Assembly (NCBI RefSeq): GCF_002564045.1
Contig: NZ_PDJK01000002.1
Coordinates: forward strand, 3,224,001-3,288,000
Direction of reading: 5' to 3'
Length of the DNA stretch: 64,000 nt
Origin: Amycolatopsis sulphurea
Lineage (GTDB): Bacteria; Actinomycetota; Actinomycetes; Mycobacteriales; Pseudonocardiaceae
The notes beneath the pieces are model-generated. The model saw nothing but the letters and a program-made list of their open reading frames with translations, was not told the origin of the DNA and searched no databases. Of this stretch, positions 44,194 to 51,754 are shown one piece after another (the first letter of the stretch is position 1; each line of letters begins with the position of its first letter). The position numbers were made by a program, and so were the translations under genes.

Positions 44194-45057
44194 ATGCCCA
44201 GTTCGCTGATCATCGTTGCACTGGCCGCGGCGTGGCTCGTGGTTCTCGTGCCCATGGTGGCCCGCAAGCGCCAGCAGGTCGCAAGGACGCCTTCCTCGGC
44301 ACTGGCCGCACGGGTAGTGCGCAGCGGGAGCGCTCGCAGCGAAGGACAGGAGGAGCACGCCGTGTCCGACAGTGTGCAGCCGTCGGTCGAAGACGATCTC
44401 GCGGAACTCGAGTCGGAACTCGATGCCGACCTTGACGAGCGGCCGGCACCCGAGGCGGAACCGTTGCCGCAGCCCGCGCGCGCGGAACGGGCCGAGTCCA
44501 CGCGCGAACCGCGCAGCTACCGGCCCGGCCGCGGCGGCTTCGATCCGGAAGCAGCCGAGATTGCCGCCCGCGCGAAGTACGCCTTCCGTCAGCGGGTGGT
44601 CGTGATCCTGCTGATCCTGGCCGTCCTCACGGCCGTGATCGCCGGATTCGTGTTCTCTCTGGCCTGGTGGGCACACGGCGCGGTCGACCTCGCCCTGATC
44701 GGCTACCTGATCTACCTGCGCCGCCAGGTCCGCATCGAGGGCGAGATCCGCGAACGCCGGATGGCCCGCTACGCGACCACCGGCCCGGCGCGGCGCCCCG
44801 ACTCGGCCAAGCCGTCCGCTGCCCGCTCGACCGCCAGGCCGGTCGCCAAACCCGCCGCCGAGGACCGGGACGAGGCCGAAGACGACGTGGAGGTCGTCGC
44901 CCCGCCCCCGAGCGAGATCGTCGAACGCAAGCCCTCGCCGATGTCCCGCGTCCGCCGCCAGGCCGTGGTGGTCGACCCGGACGACGAGGACCCGGCGTTC
45001 GAGGAGCTCGACGAACCTGGCATGGGCGGCCCGTACCGCCGAGCCGTCGGAGAGTGA
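44194..45057 (+). CDS. glpR: GlpR/SepX-like membrane protein of the divisome
   Basis: 287 residues. One membrane helix lies at the very N-terminus (SSLIIVALAAAWLVVLVPMV), followed by a cytoplasmic acidic linker. Two further helices are near 128-170 (VVVILLILAVLTAVIAGFVF and WAHGAVDLALIGYLIYL), then a charged C-terminal tail ending in LDEPGMGGPYRRAVGE. This layout and the position next to the MoeA-like gene match Corynebacterium GlpR (Glp receptor), Streptomyces SepX and Rv0996. Such proteins recruit Glp and link FtsZ to the membrane. The terminator and tRNA-Ala follow. Confidence 0.8.
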   Translation: MPSSLIIVALAAAWLVVLVPMVARKRQQVARTPSSALAARVVRSGSARSEGQEEHAVSDSVQPSVEDDLAELESELDADLDERPAPEAEPLPQPARAERAESTREPRSYRPGRGGFDPEAAEIAARAKYAFRQRVVVILLILAVLTAVIAGFVFSLAWWAHGAVDLALIGYLIYLRRQVRIEGEIRERRMARYATTGPARRPDSAKPSAARSTARPVAKPAAEDRDEAEDDVEVVAPPPSEIVERKPSPMSRVRRQAVVVDPDDEDPAFEELDEPGMGGPYRRAVGE

Positions 45058-45058
45058 C

Positions 45059-45116
45059 CCCCGTGTTCGGTGCTTCCATGGGCCACTGATACGCTCTACG
45101 AGCACTGAACACGGGG
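45059..45116 (+). terminator. Terminator hairpin between glpR and tRNA-Ala
   Basis: A 16-base stem, CCCCGTGTTCGGTGCT with AGCACTGAACACGGGG (one G-U pair), has a 26-base loop. It begins just after the glpR stop and ends 13 bases before the tRNA gene. Confidence 0.75.
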
Positions 45117-45129
45117 CCTCGTGCTCCTA

Positions 45130-45202
45130 GGGGCTGTAGCGCAGTTGGTAGCGCGTCTCGTTCGCATCGAGAAGGTCAGGGGTTCGATTCCCCTCAGCTC
45201 CA
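45130..45202 (+). tRNA. tRNA-Ala (anticodon CGC)
   Basis: A complete 73-base cloverleaf. The acceptor stem GGGGCTG/CAGCTCC contains the G3-U70 wobble that identifies alanine tRNAs. The anticodon loop is TTCGCAT and the T-arm GGGGTTCGATTCCCC. CCA is not encoded. It lies at the junction between the core block and the metalloenzyme cluster, the kind of place where islands integrate, although no integrase or duplicated tRNA 3' end was found. Confidence 0.95.
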
Positions 45203-45524
45203 CAGACGTATTTTGGACATGCAATGTCGGATTGAGTCGATTTCGTTATGCAAACCGGCTCGATCGGTGCCCGATTTGGGATGTTGCCCCGCCGGTGTGT
45301 CATCCAGACGCCAAGGTCAGCGCCAGTCCTCTGGTGCCAGCCTTGGCGGCCTCCGTGTGCGCGGGGAGCAGCGCCTCGTCGACCACGCCACACCACTCGG
45401 CTCAAGATCACCCGAGATCATCGGTGGCCCGGGGCTAGGTAAGCGCAGTCAAGTCCCCGCTTTGGTCAGGTGGTCCCGGCGCGGTCCGCCGGGGGACGCC
45501 AGCTCACGTCCGCCGGAGTGCGAT
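45203..45524. other. 322-base junction region without genes
   Basis: The first 60 bases are AT-richer than the surroundings (ACGTATTTTGGACATGCAATG). No integrase fragment, direct repeat of the tRNA end or convincing frame was seen. Confidence 0.4.
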
Positions 45525-46889
45525 TCAGCGGGTCACGGCCACCGTGTCGGAGGCCGCGTGGCCGCAGACGCTGATGATCCCGGCGGCGCCGTCGGCGAAG
45601 AACCGCGCGTAGACCCCGCCCGGCCTGCGGCCGAAGAGGAACGGGCTGAGCACCGGCGCCACTTTGGCCACCTCGGGTCCGGCCATCGCGTCACCGAGCA
45701 CGGGCAGGTGGCAGTGCTGGGCGGGCACGAACCGCTGCACCACGCTGTCGCCCGCCGCCGCGGCCTTCTCCACCGCCTCGCGCCACGTGGTGGGATCGGT
45801 CTCCACGCCGATGAGGACCTGGAGCCCGTTGCTGCCGATGCCGCGTTTGAGCACGAGGCGCTCCTGCTCAGCGAGGACGTGCGGCAGCAGCTCTACCGAC
45901 CGGCCGTCAGCTATGGTCCTGCGGTCACCGAGCACACGCGTCCACGGCAGGTACCGCCCGACCACGGCGTGCTCGGCCGCGGTCATCCACGGCCTACCCT
46001 CCGATACCAGGCCCATCGCCTTCTTGTTGCCGAGGAAGCCGGAGGTCTGTGTCGCCAGCAGCAGGCAGCTATTGTCCAGCGCTCGGCGCACCGGGTCGAG
46101 GCGCTGGCCGAGGCGGGCCAGCTCGGCGGTGTTGAAGTGGCGCAGCCCGAGCGGGTAGCGATCGGCGGGGGCGGCGTCCCACAGCCGGTCGGCGTCCTCG
46201 ACCTCCACGTACTCGGCCGCGAACCCGCGCCCCGCGAGATAGTCGGTCTCCACGTCGAAGTACCGGGTCTCGGTGGTCGGGGTGACCGACTCGGCTAACG
46301 TCCCGACCCACGCCACCCGGCGCGGCAGGTCGAGGTCGGCGCACACCTCCTCGAACAGGTCCGCCCGCGCGGCGAATGGGTCGTGGTAGCGGTAGGGCAG
46401 GCGGCCGGCGCCATCGCCGTAGAGCACGCGGTACGCGAGGTAGCGGCACCAGCTCTCCACGACCCCCGCGAACCCGCCGCTAATATTGAACTCCAGGAAC
46501 TTCGGCCCGTCGGGACCGACCACCACGTCGGGTCGCACCATGCACGAGGCATAACGCTCCTCGATCAACTGCCACGCTGGGTCGAGGAACAGCGGGTAGT
46601 CCTGCTCGTCGGCGCCGTACGCGGCGAGCCTGCCCGCGTTGTCCGCGCCGATCTCCAGCGCGGTCCGGTGCAGCAGGCCGACCAGCACGTCGGTGGCGTG
46701 GAACAACTCGGCGTAGGACGAGCTCGGCAGCAGGAACGGAGCCGCGGGCAGGAACTCCTGGTGCGGATAGCCGATGCCGCGAATCGAGTGCCGCACCACC
46801 GCGCGGATCTCGTCGGGATTGGCGTCCGGCGCGGGCAAGTGCTCGCCAAACCAGCGCTGCGCTCCTGGGAAACTCTGGGACAGGGACAT
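45525..46889 (-). CDS. ATP-grasp-like ligase candidate, paralogue 1
   Basis: 454 residues from ATG 46889. Two parts are discernible. An N-terminal half has EFLPAAPFLLPSSSYAELFH, FLEFNISGGFAGVVESWCRY and LPYRYHDPFAARADLF. A C-terminal half looks like an ATP-grasp nucleotide site: ADGRSVELLPHVLAEQERLV, LKRGIGSNGLQVLIG, then VVQRFVPAQHCHLPV. The order resembles glutathionylspermidine-synthase-like, circularly permuted ATP-grasp proteins, which join a carboxylate to an amine. The family call rests on pattern alone. A clear paralogue runs off the right edge at 63424. The gene is divergent from the dioxygenase gene, with a 26-base palindrome between them. Confidence 0.55.
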   Translation of the reverse strand: MSLSQSFPGAQRWFGEHLPAPDANPDEIRAVVRHSIRGIGYPHQEFLPAAPFLLPSSSYAELFHATDVLVGLLHRTALEIGADNAGRLAAYGADEQDYPLFLDPAWQLIEERYASCMVRPDVVVGPDGPKFLEFNISGGFAGVVESWCRYLAYRVLYGDGAGRLPYRYHDPFAARADLFEEVCADLDLPRRVAWVGTLAESVTPTTETRYFDVETDYLAGRGFAAEYVEVEDADRLWDAAPADRYPLGLRHFNTAELARLGQRLDPVRRALDNSCLLLATQTSGFLGNKKAMGLVSEGRPWMTAAEHAVVGRYLPWTRVLGDRRTIADGRSVELLPHVLAEQERLVLKRGIGSNGLQVLIGVETDPTTWREAVEKAAAAGDSVVQRFVPAQHCHLPVLGDAMAGPEVAKVAPVLSPFLFGRRPGGVYARFFADGAAGIISVCGHAASDTVAVTR

Positions 46890-46996
46890 GGCTGACCTCC
46901 CGGACTGCGGGCGGCGGACGCGGGCCCCGCTCCCGGGCTGATCCTCGGATATCGTGACGATCCCAGTCAAGTCCCGGGGAAACGCGCGGATTCGCC

Positions 46997-47022
46997 CGGT
47001 TGTCCCGCCGGCGGGACAACCG
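46997..47022. promoter_or_regulatory. 26-base perfect palindrome; candidate LmbU operator
   Basis: The core TGTCCCGCCGGCGGGACA (47001-47018) is extended symmetrically by four bases at each end. It lies between divergent ATP-grasp and dioxygenase genes. Its centre, CGCCGGCG, is the motif I recall being reported for LmbU binding in Streptomyces. The identical 18-base core recurs within the lmbU-like gene. Confidence 0.65.
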
Positions 47023-47146
47023 TCAATTCCCACTCCGGGAATCATCACCGCAGCTCGACACCGGTGCCCGCGCTGTGCCAGCATCGGAGCCGAGTAAAGG
47101 CGGAATTCCGCCGAATTCCTTTGTCCGCCCTGCGTCTGGAGCGCGT

Positions 47147-47947
47147 ATGAGCGCACCGAATGGCGAAATCACCGCGCCGCTGCCGGTCATTGCCCGCCTA
47201 CGCGGGCAGGGTTTCGTCCGCTACCGGCCGCCCTTCGCCACCACCTGTCCCGAGCGCGACTACGTCCAGTTGCGCGCAGCGTTCGACGACATGCCCGCCG
47301 ATCCGTACGCCTTGGGCAGCAACCGGTTCCGTCGGTACTCGCGGCTGGTGTACCTGCCGTGGCGCGACGAGCTGAGCTGGATCCCCGACGTGCCCGACCC
47401 GGTGTTCGGCGCAGTCGCCGAGTACTGGCAGGACGGCCACAACCCCGACTTCGTCGGCAGGCGCCGCTGGTTCCCCGCCCTGTGCACGGCGTTGCGCGAG
47501 AACGCACTGCTGCTGCGGCTGGTGCGCGCAAACATCGAGCAAGTCCTGTGGCACGAGGAGATGGAGCGGTCCCCGATCTACGTCGGCGTCCACCTGATCA
47601 AGCTGTCAGTGGCGGACCCGACCGCGCTGGCCGTGTCGTCACCGAACTGCCTGCACCAGGACGGCGGTGCCACCATGTTCACCTTCGCCCACCTCGTCGC
47701 CGCGGAGAACTTCGTCGGCGGCGAGAACGTGATCGCGACTCCTGGGTGCGTCGGTCGCACCCCGGAGGAGGTGCCGCCGGGTCAGGTGCTCGCGCGCTTC
47801 CGGCTCACCGAGCCGCTGGACAGCTACGCCGTGCATGACTCGCACGTGAGCCACTACGTGAGCCCTGTGCGGATGGGTGGCGGTGCAGCGGTCGGCAGCC
47901 GGTCCGTGGTGATCATGGGTATCGCCCCCATGGGTCCCCAGCTCTGA
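47147..47947 (+). CDS. 2-oxoglutarate/Fe(II) dioxygenase (PF10014, isoleucine-dioxygenase type)
   Basis: 266 residues. The Fe-binding facial triad is visible as HQD in NCLHQDGGATMFTF (about residues 167-170) and the distal His in VHDSHVSHYVSPV near 228-234. The GQGFVRYRPPF and GSNRFRRYSRLVYLPW segments are typical of this PF10014 family (BsmA/IDO), whose members hydroxylate free aliphatic amino acids such as isoleucine or leucine. The start is supported by CTGGAG upstream. It is probably first in an operon with the AurF-like gene 28 bases later and probably makes a hydroxy amino acid precursor. Confidence 0.8.
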   Translation: MSAPNGEITAPLPVIARLRGQGFVRYRPPFATTCPERDYVQLRAAFDDMPADPYALGSNRFRRYSRLVYLPWRDELSWIPDVPDPVFGAVAEYWQDGHNPDFVGRRRWFPALCTALRENALLLRLVRANIEQVLWHEEMERSPIYVGVHLIKLSVADPTALAVSSPNCLHQDGGATMFTFAHLVAAENFVGGENVIATPGCVGRTPEEVPPGQVLARFRLTEPLDSYAVHDSHVSHYVSPVRMGGGAAVGSRSVVIMGIAPMGPQL

Positions 47948-47975
47948 GCCGTCCGAACCTACCTGGGAGTGCGCT

Positions 47976-48974
47976 ATGCCTGCGGAATTGACGATCTTCG
48001 ACCCCTGGCACAACAGGGCCGGGGTGCGCAAAGACCCGAGACTGGTCGTCGACAAGGACGAGATCGCCACCAAGAAGTTCTTCCCCGACCACGTGGTGCC
48101 GCACCTGTGCCACCCGCTGGTGGTGGCGAGGCCACCGGAGGAACGCCGCTACCTCGCCGCCCAACACCTCTACCAGTGGCTGCGGTTCACCGAGCGGTTC
48201 GAGGTCGAGGTGGTGCTGCGCACGGTGCAGGGAATCGCCGACGGAGTCAGCGGAGTCGAGCTTACGAAGAAGATGCGCCGCGACGCCATGAAGATCTGCG
48301 TCGACGAGCAGTTCCACGCGCTCTACAGCATTGACGTCGCCGACCAGATCGAGGAACTGTCCGGCATCCCGGCGGTGCCGTTCGACTTCGGCCCGCACCT
48401 GCGCCACATCGACGGCGTCGCCGAAGCCAACCCCACGTACGCCAAGCTGGTCAAGCTGTTGCAGGTCATCGTGTTCGAGACGCTGATCACCTCGCTGCTC
48501 CAGGACGTCCCGCGCGACGACGACCTGATCGGAGTCGTCCGCGAGACCGTGCGCGACCACGCCGCCGACGAGGTGTACCACCACGCCTATTTCGCGCACG
48601 TTTTCAAGGAGTTGTGGGCCCAGCTCGACCAGCCGGACAAGCGCGCGGTCGGGACCTTCCTGCCGGACGTGATCGTGCGCTCCCTCAAGCCCGCCACACT
48701 GTCGGCGCGGCTCGCGCTCGCCGAGGTGGGCTTCACCCCAGACCAGGTGCGCGCGATCGTCGCGGAGTCCTACGCCCCCGACCCTGTGATGGCGGGCATC
48801 CGCTTCGCCGCGCGGCGCACCATCGGGATGTTCCGCAAGTGCGGGGTGTTCGAAGTGGCAGGCTCCCGGGAGGCGTTCGTCGCGGCCGGGTTCACCGACC
48901 CCGGGGTGGGCAGGGTGGCCGCGCTCGACACCGTTGACGACATCCGGGCGGCGATCCAGGGTAATGCGGGCTAA
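47976..48974 (+). CDS. AurF-like non-haem diiron oxygenase, paralogue 1
   Basis: 332 residues. Diiron ligands are readable as two ExxH motifs: the Glu and His in CVDEQFHALYS (about residue 112) and the cluster DHAADEVYHHAYFAHV near 193-208. Further Glu ligands sit in RFTERFEVEVV near 67 and VFETLITSLL near 168. PF11583 enzymes such as AurF and CmlI oxidise aryl or alkyl amines to hydroxylamines and nitro groups. The C-terminal 90 residues are lower in conservation. A paralogue is encoded at 56.6-57.6 kb, and the dioxygenase just upstream suggests consecutive oxidations of one substrate. Confidence 0.82.
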   Translation: MPAELTIFDPWHNRAGVRKDPRLVVDKDEIATKKFFPDHVVPHLCHPLVVARPPEERRYLAAQHLYQWLRFTERFEVEVVLRTVQGIADGVSGVELTKKMRRDAMKICVDEQFHALYSIDVADQIEELSGIPAVPFDFGPHLRHIDGVAEANPTYAKLVKLLQVIVFETLITSLLQDVPRDDDLIGVVRETVRDHAADEVYHHAYFAHVFKELWAQLDQPDKRAVGTFLPDVIVRSLKPATLSARLALAEVGFTPDQVRAIVAESYAPDPVMAGIRFAARRTIGMFRKCGVFEVAGSREAFVAAGFTDPGVGRVAALDTVDDIRAAIQGNAG

Positions 48975-49357
48975 TTCTGGGAAGGGGGCTTCTTAGGGGT
49001 GGCGCGTTGGGCCTGGCAACACGCCATTGGTTGGGTGTCATCTCTATTTGCGAGTGGCGGTGAGCGAAGGCTCACGGTGCCGTTTGCCGGAACGTGGGAG
49101 GACTGGCCAGGCCAGCGACCGTGTGATGACCACCCGAATGGGCGACACCGGTCCGTCCCGCTGGTCCCTAAGATCTAATCTAGAGAACGGCCCTCTAAAT
49201 TTTGGGGTGTGCGCATGTCGCGTATTTCACCCTCATTTAGGCCACTGGGCTAGGCGCATAATAATCGAAACGTCCGAGCGGGCACCACTTGCTCGGGCGT
49301 CGTGCTGTGCGCTGATCGATACAAACGGGGAGACGAGAATCGGGGGGTGAAGCGCGA
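48975..49357. other. 383-base upstream region of the regulator gene
   Basis: It has an AT-rich patch near 49168-49205 (CTAAGATCTAATCTAGAG and CTCTAAATTTTGGGG), unusual for this DNA, which forms an imperfect hairpin TCTAGAG/CTCTAAA. This may hold the lmbU promoter. No gene was found. Confidence 0.45.
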
Positions 49358-50056
49358 ATGAACGCCGATCTGGAGCGGGTGCCCCTTGCCCGCTCGCTGC
49401 GCACGGCAGCTGGTGCTGGTGGTATCCCGGTGCAACCTGGCGGCAACGGCGGGAGCTGGTCGACCGTGCTGGTGTCCGACTTGGAGGCCTTCGACGGCCT
49501 GCGGGTCCGTGCCAACGGCCTGGTACTGCCCGGCGGCATGGACTTCGAGGTTTGGCGCCGGGTGGGCAGGCACGTCCTGCAGGCCGCGGAGTCCGTGTCG
49601 TGGTGGGTGGGCGACTGGTTAGTCTATGGACAGCACACCTACGGCGACCGCTACCAGAAAGCGATAGCGCAGACGTCGCTGGACTACCAGACGCTGCGCA
49701 ACTACGCCTGGGTGGCGAACAAGTTCCCGCTGTCCCGCCGGCGGGACAAGCTCAGCCTCGGCCACCACAGCGAAGTGGCCGCTCTCATTGAGGTGGAGCA
49801 GGACACGTGGCTTGCCAGGGCCGAGCGACTCGGCTGGTCCCGCAACGAACTGCGCCGCAGGCTGCGAGCTGCGCGGCTGGCGGGCAGGAGGGAATCTCGG
49901 CCGAGTCCTCCCGCGCTCCAGTCGGTGAGGCTGGAGGTGAGCCGCCAGCAGCACCACCGGTGGCAGGCTGCTGCTGCGCAGCGCGACCGCGCCGTCGACG
50001 ACTGGATCGTCGAGACCCTTGACCAGGCCGCATCCGGAACCGCCATCGACGACTGA
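49358..50056 (+). CDS. LmbU-family transcriptional activator
   Basis: 232 residues. The LmbU core is recognisable: VSWWVGDWLVYGQHTYGDRY (about residues 81-100), LDYQTLRNYAWVANKFPLSR near 109-128, LGHHSEVAALIEVEQDTWLA near 135-154, and LGWSRNELRRRLRAARL near 160. A cluster-situated regulator of this type controls lincomycin biosynthesis and occurs in many antibiotic clusters. The gene carries, within the codons for the SRRRDK stretch, an 18-base palindrome identical to the one in the promoter at 47.0 kb. It likely activates the surrounding biosynthetic genes. Confidence 0.85.
   Translation: MNADLERVPLARSLRTAAGAGGIPVQPGGNGGSWSTVLVSDLEAFDGLRVRANGLVLPGGMDFEVWRRVGRHVLQAAESVSWWVGDWLVYGQHTYGDRYQKAIAQTSLDYQTLRNYAWVANKFPLSRRRDKLSLGHHSEVAALIEVEQDTWLARAERLGWSRNELRRRLRAARLAGRRESRPSPPALQSVRLEVSRQQHHRWQAAAAQRDRAVDDWIVETLDQAASGTAIDD
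49731..49748. promoter_or_regulatory. Second copy of the 18-base palindrome, inside the lmbU-like gene
   Basis: TGTCCCGCCGGCGGGACA is identical to the core of the intergenic palindrome at 46997-47022. It overlaps codons for LSRRRD, so selection on protein sequence may explain part of it, yet 18 matching bases with full symmetry are unlikely by chance. It could be an autoregulatory binding site. Confidence 0.5.
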
Positions 50057-50110
50057 CGCCTGAAACCTGGTTCCCGCGAAACCCTGTCTCCGCGAAACCC
50101 GAGGTACATC

Positions 50111-50404
50111 GTGACCCAGCAGCTCAACACCAGCCCCGCCATCGAGGCTCCGTGGGTGGCGGCGATGGTCCGCTACGTCAGCCGGTGTGGTCCCACTCGC
50201 GCGGCGGGCCTCACGTGTCAGATCGTCGACCTGACCCGTGCCATCGAATCCACTCCCGACGCGCGTGCCCGCGCCGCCTGCCGCCTGCGCCGGGCCGACT
50301 GCTGGGAAGCCCTCGCCGCGGCGACCGACAAGAGCGACCCTTGCGGCGAGCTGACCGCCCTGGCCTGCCGCTGCGCCGCCGCCCTGGACCGCGACGGCAC
50401 ATGA
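50111..50404 (+). CDS. Small cysteine-rich protein of unknown function
   Basis: 97 residues from GTG 50111, 54 bases after the regulator stop and thus probably co-transcribed. It has seven cysteines ([38 protein letters not shown]) in a mainly helical, alanine-rich context, without a signal peptide. No family was recognised. The spaced cysteines could bind a metal or iron-sulfur cluster, in line with the metalloenzyme-rich cluster. A role as peptide precursor is not excluded but lacks a leader-like sequence. Confidence 0.55.
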   Translation: MTQQLNTSPAIEAPWVAAMVRYVSRCGPTRAAGLTCQIVDLTRAIESTPDARARAACRLRRADCWEALAAATDKSDPCGELTALACRCAAALDRDGT

Positions 50405-50465
50405 ATTCCACGCCTGAACAAAATTCGCCCGGCTGCCATTCCGGCAGCCGGGCGGATCTATTCGT

Positions 50466-51290
50466 TCAGTCGGCTTTCGCCAACTGTCGGCGCCTGCAGG
50501 GGCAGGGCAACTTCGGCTGCCGCGCCACCAGCCCGATCCACCCCGCGAACACCCGCGTGGCCAGCCGCAGCATCCGCACCTCCGCTTGCCGCAGCTCCGC
50601 CCGCAACTCGTCGGGCCCACCCACCCCCATCGCCGCGACCACCTCGGCGTGGCAACTTGGCACTGACAGCCACTCCTCCAACAGCGCCGACGAGACTTCC
50701 AGGTGGAACTGCACTCCATAAGCCACCCGCCCCACCCGCACCGCCTGGTGGTGCACGTCGTCGCCGGTGGCGAGCAGCACAGCCCCGGTGGGCAGGTCGA
50801 AGGTCTCCCCGTGCCACTGAAACACCGGCACCTGCCGCGGAATCCCTCCGAACAGCGGGTCGTCGAACGACGCCGGTGCCATCCGTACGGCGCCCATCCC
50901 GAACTCGGGCCGCGGCCCCCGGTATATGCGCGCGCCCAGGGCGGCTGCCAACAACTGCGCGCCGAGGCAGGCACCGTAGAATGGCACGCCTGCCCGCACC
51001 GCCGAGGTCACCAGCACTTTCTCTGCGACCATCCAGGGCAGCTCGTCGTTGGCGCTCATTGGGCCGCCCATCGCAACGATTCCGTCGAACCGGGTCCAGT
51101 CGGGTAGTGCTGAGCCCTGCTCTGGCCGATGGGTCACCACCTGCCACCCAGCCCTGTGTAGTTGTTCGCCATAAACGCCGGCCACTTCCCAGTCGGCGTG
51201 CTGGAGAACAAGAATTCTCCGGTTGAGCTGAATGGGTGCGGAGTCAATGTTGTTGTCGCCGCAACCGCGGCACGGCTTGCGAGGTGTCAT
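50466..51290 (-). CDS. Class I glutamine amidotransferase domain protein
   Basis: 274 residues of the GuaA-like GATase1 fold. The nucleophile Cys lies in PFYGACLGAQLLAAALGA near residue 107. The catalytic His-Glu pair is in YGVQFHLEVS near 195, and FQWHGETFDLP near 158 is typical. Free-standing relatives hydrolyse glutamine or gamma-glutamyl amides. It opens with TPRKPCRGCGDNN, an unusual Cys pair (CRGC) before the domain. It is divergent from the ferredoxin gene and lies alone on the minus strand. It may provide ammonia or remove a gamma-glutamyl group from a pathway intermediate. Confidence 0.8.
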   Translation of the reverse strand: MTPRKPCRGCGDNNIDSAPIQLNRRILVLQHADWEVAGVYGEQLHRAGWQVVTHRPEQGSALPDWTRFDGIVAMGGPMSANDELPWMVAEKVLVTSAVRAGVPFYGACLGAQLLAAALGARIYRGPRPEFGMGAVRMAPASFDDPLFGGIPRQVPVFQWHGETFDLPTGAVLLATGDDVHHQAVRVGRVAYGVQFHLEVSSALLEEWLSVPSCHAEVVAAMGVGGPDELRAELRQAEVRMLRLATRVFAGWIGLVARQPKLPCPCRRRQLAKAD

Positions 51291-51326
51291 AGCGGGAAAA
51301 GTAGCAGTCGTGTTGCCTCAGGCTCC

Positions 51327-51356
51327 TTGCTCTCTGTGCGATTGCGCTACCATGAT
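51327..51356 (+). promoter_or_regulatory. Possible promoter of the ferredoxin/radical SAM operon
   Basis: TTGCTC (51327-51332) and CATGAT (51351-51356) are 18 bases apart, within 60 bases of the ferredoxin start. The match to the principal sigma-factor consensus is moderate. Confidence 0.3.
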
Positions 51357-51409
51357 GAAGTCATCGTGTTCTCCAGCGATTTATCCCAGCCGATCAGATC
51401 GGATTTTGG

Positions 51410-51754
51410 ATGACCTACATCATCGCTGAGCCATGTCTTGACATCAAAGACAAGGCTTGTGTCGACGTGTGCCCCGTTGATTGCATCTACGAGGGCGATA
51501 GGTTTCTCTACATCAATCCAGATGAATGCGTCGACTGCGCGGCATGCGAGCCAGTGTGCCCGGTCGAAGCGATCTACCCACTCGATCAGCTACCCGAGGA
51601 GTATGAATTCTACGACGCGGTCAACGCGGAGTTTTTCACCGAGGTCACCGACCTCGGCACTACCCCTGGCGGCGCCGCCGCCGTCGGGGCGGTGGCGGCT
51701 GACCACCCGGTCGTGGCCGCTAAGCCGCGCCAGACTGTCGGAGAGCTGTCATGA
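51410..51754 (+). CDS. 7Fe/8Fe ferredoxin (FdxA-like)
   Basis: 114 residues. The N-terminal cluster motif Cys9-x7-Cys17-x3-Cys21-Pro is of the [3Fe-4S]/[4Fe-4S] type, and ECVDCAACEPVCPVEAIY supplies the second set. Cys25 (VDCIY) is an additional residue. The C-terminal half is acidic and ends in an Ala/Val-rich tail. Its stop overlaps the radical SAM start by four bases. It is most likely the dedicated electron donor for reductive cleavage of S-adenosylmethionine. Confidence 0.9.
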   Translation: MTYIIAEPCLDIKDKACVDVCPVDCIYEGDRFLYINPDECVDCAACEPVCPVEAIYPLDQLPEEYEFYDAVNAEFFTEVTDLGTTPGGAAAVGAVAADHPVVAAKPRQTVGELS

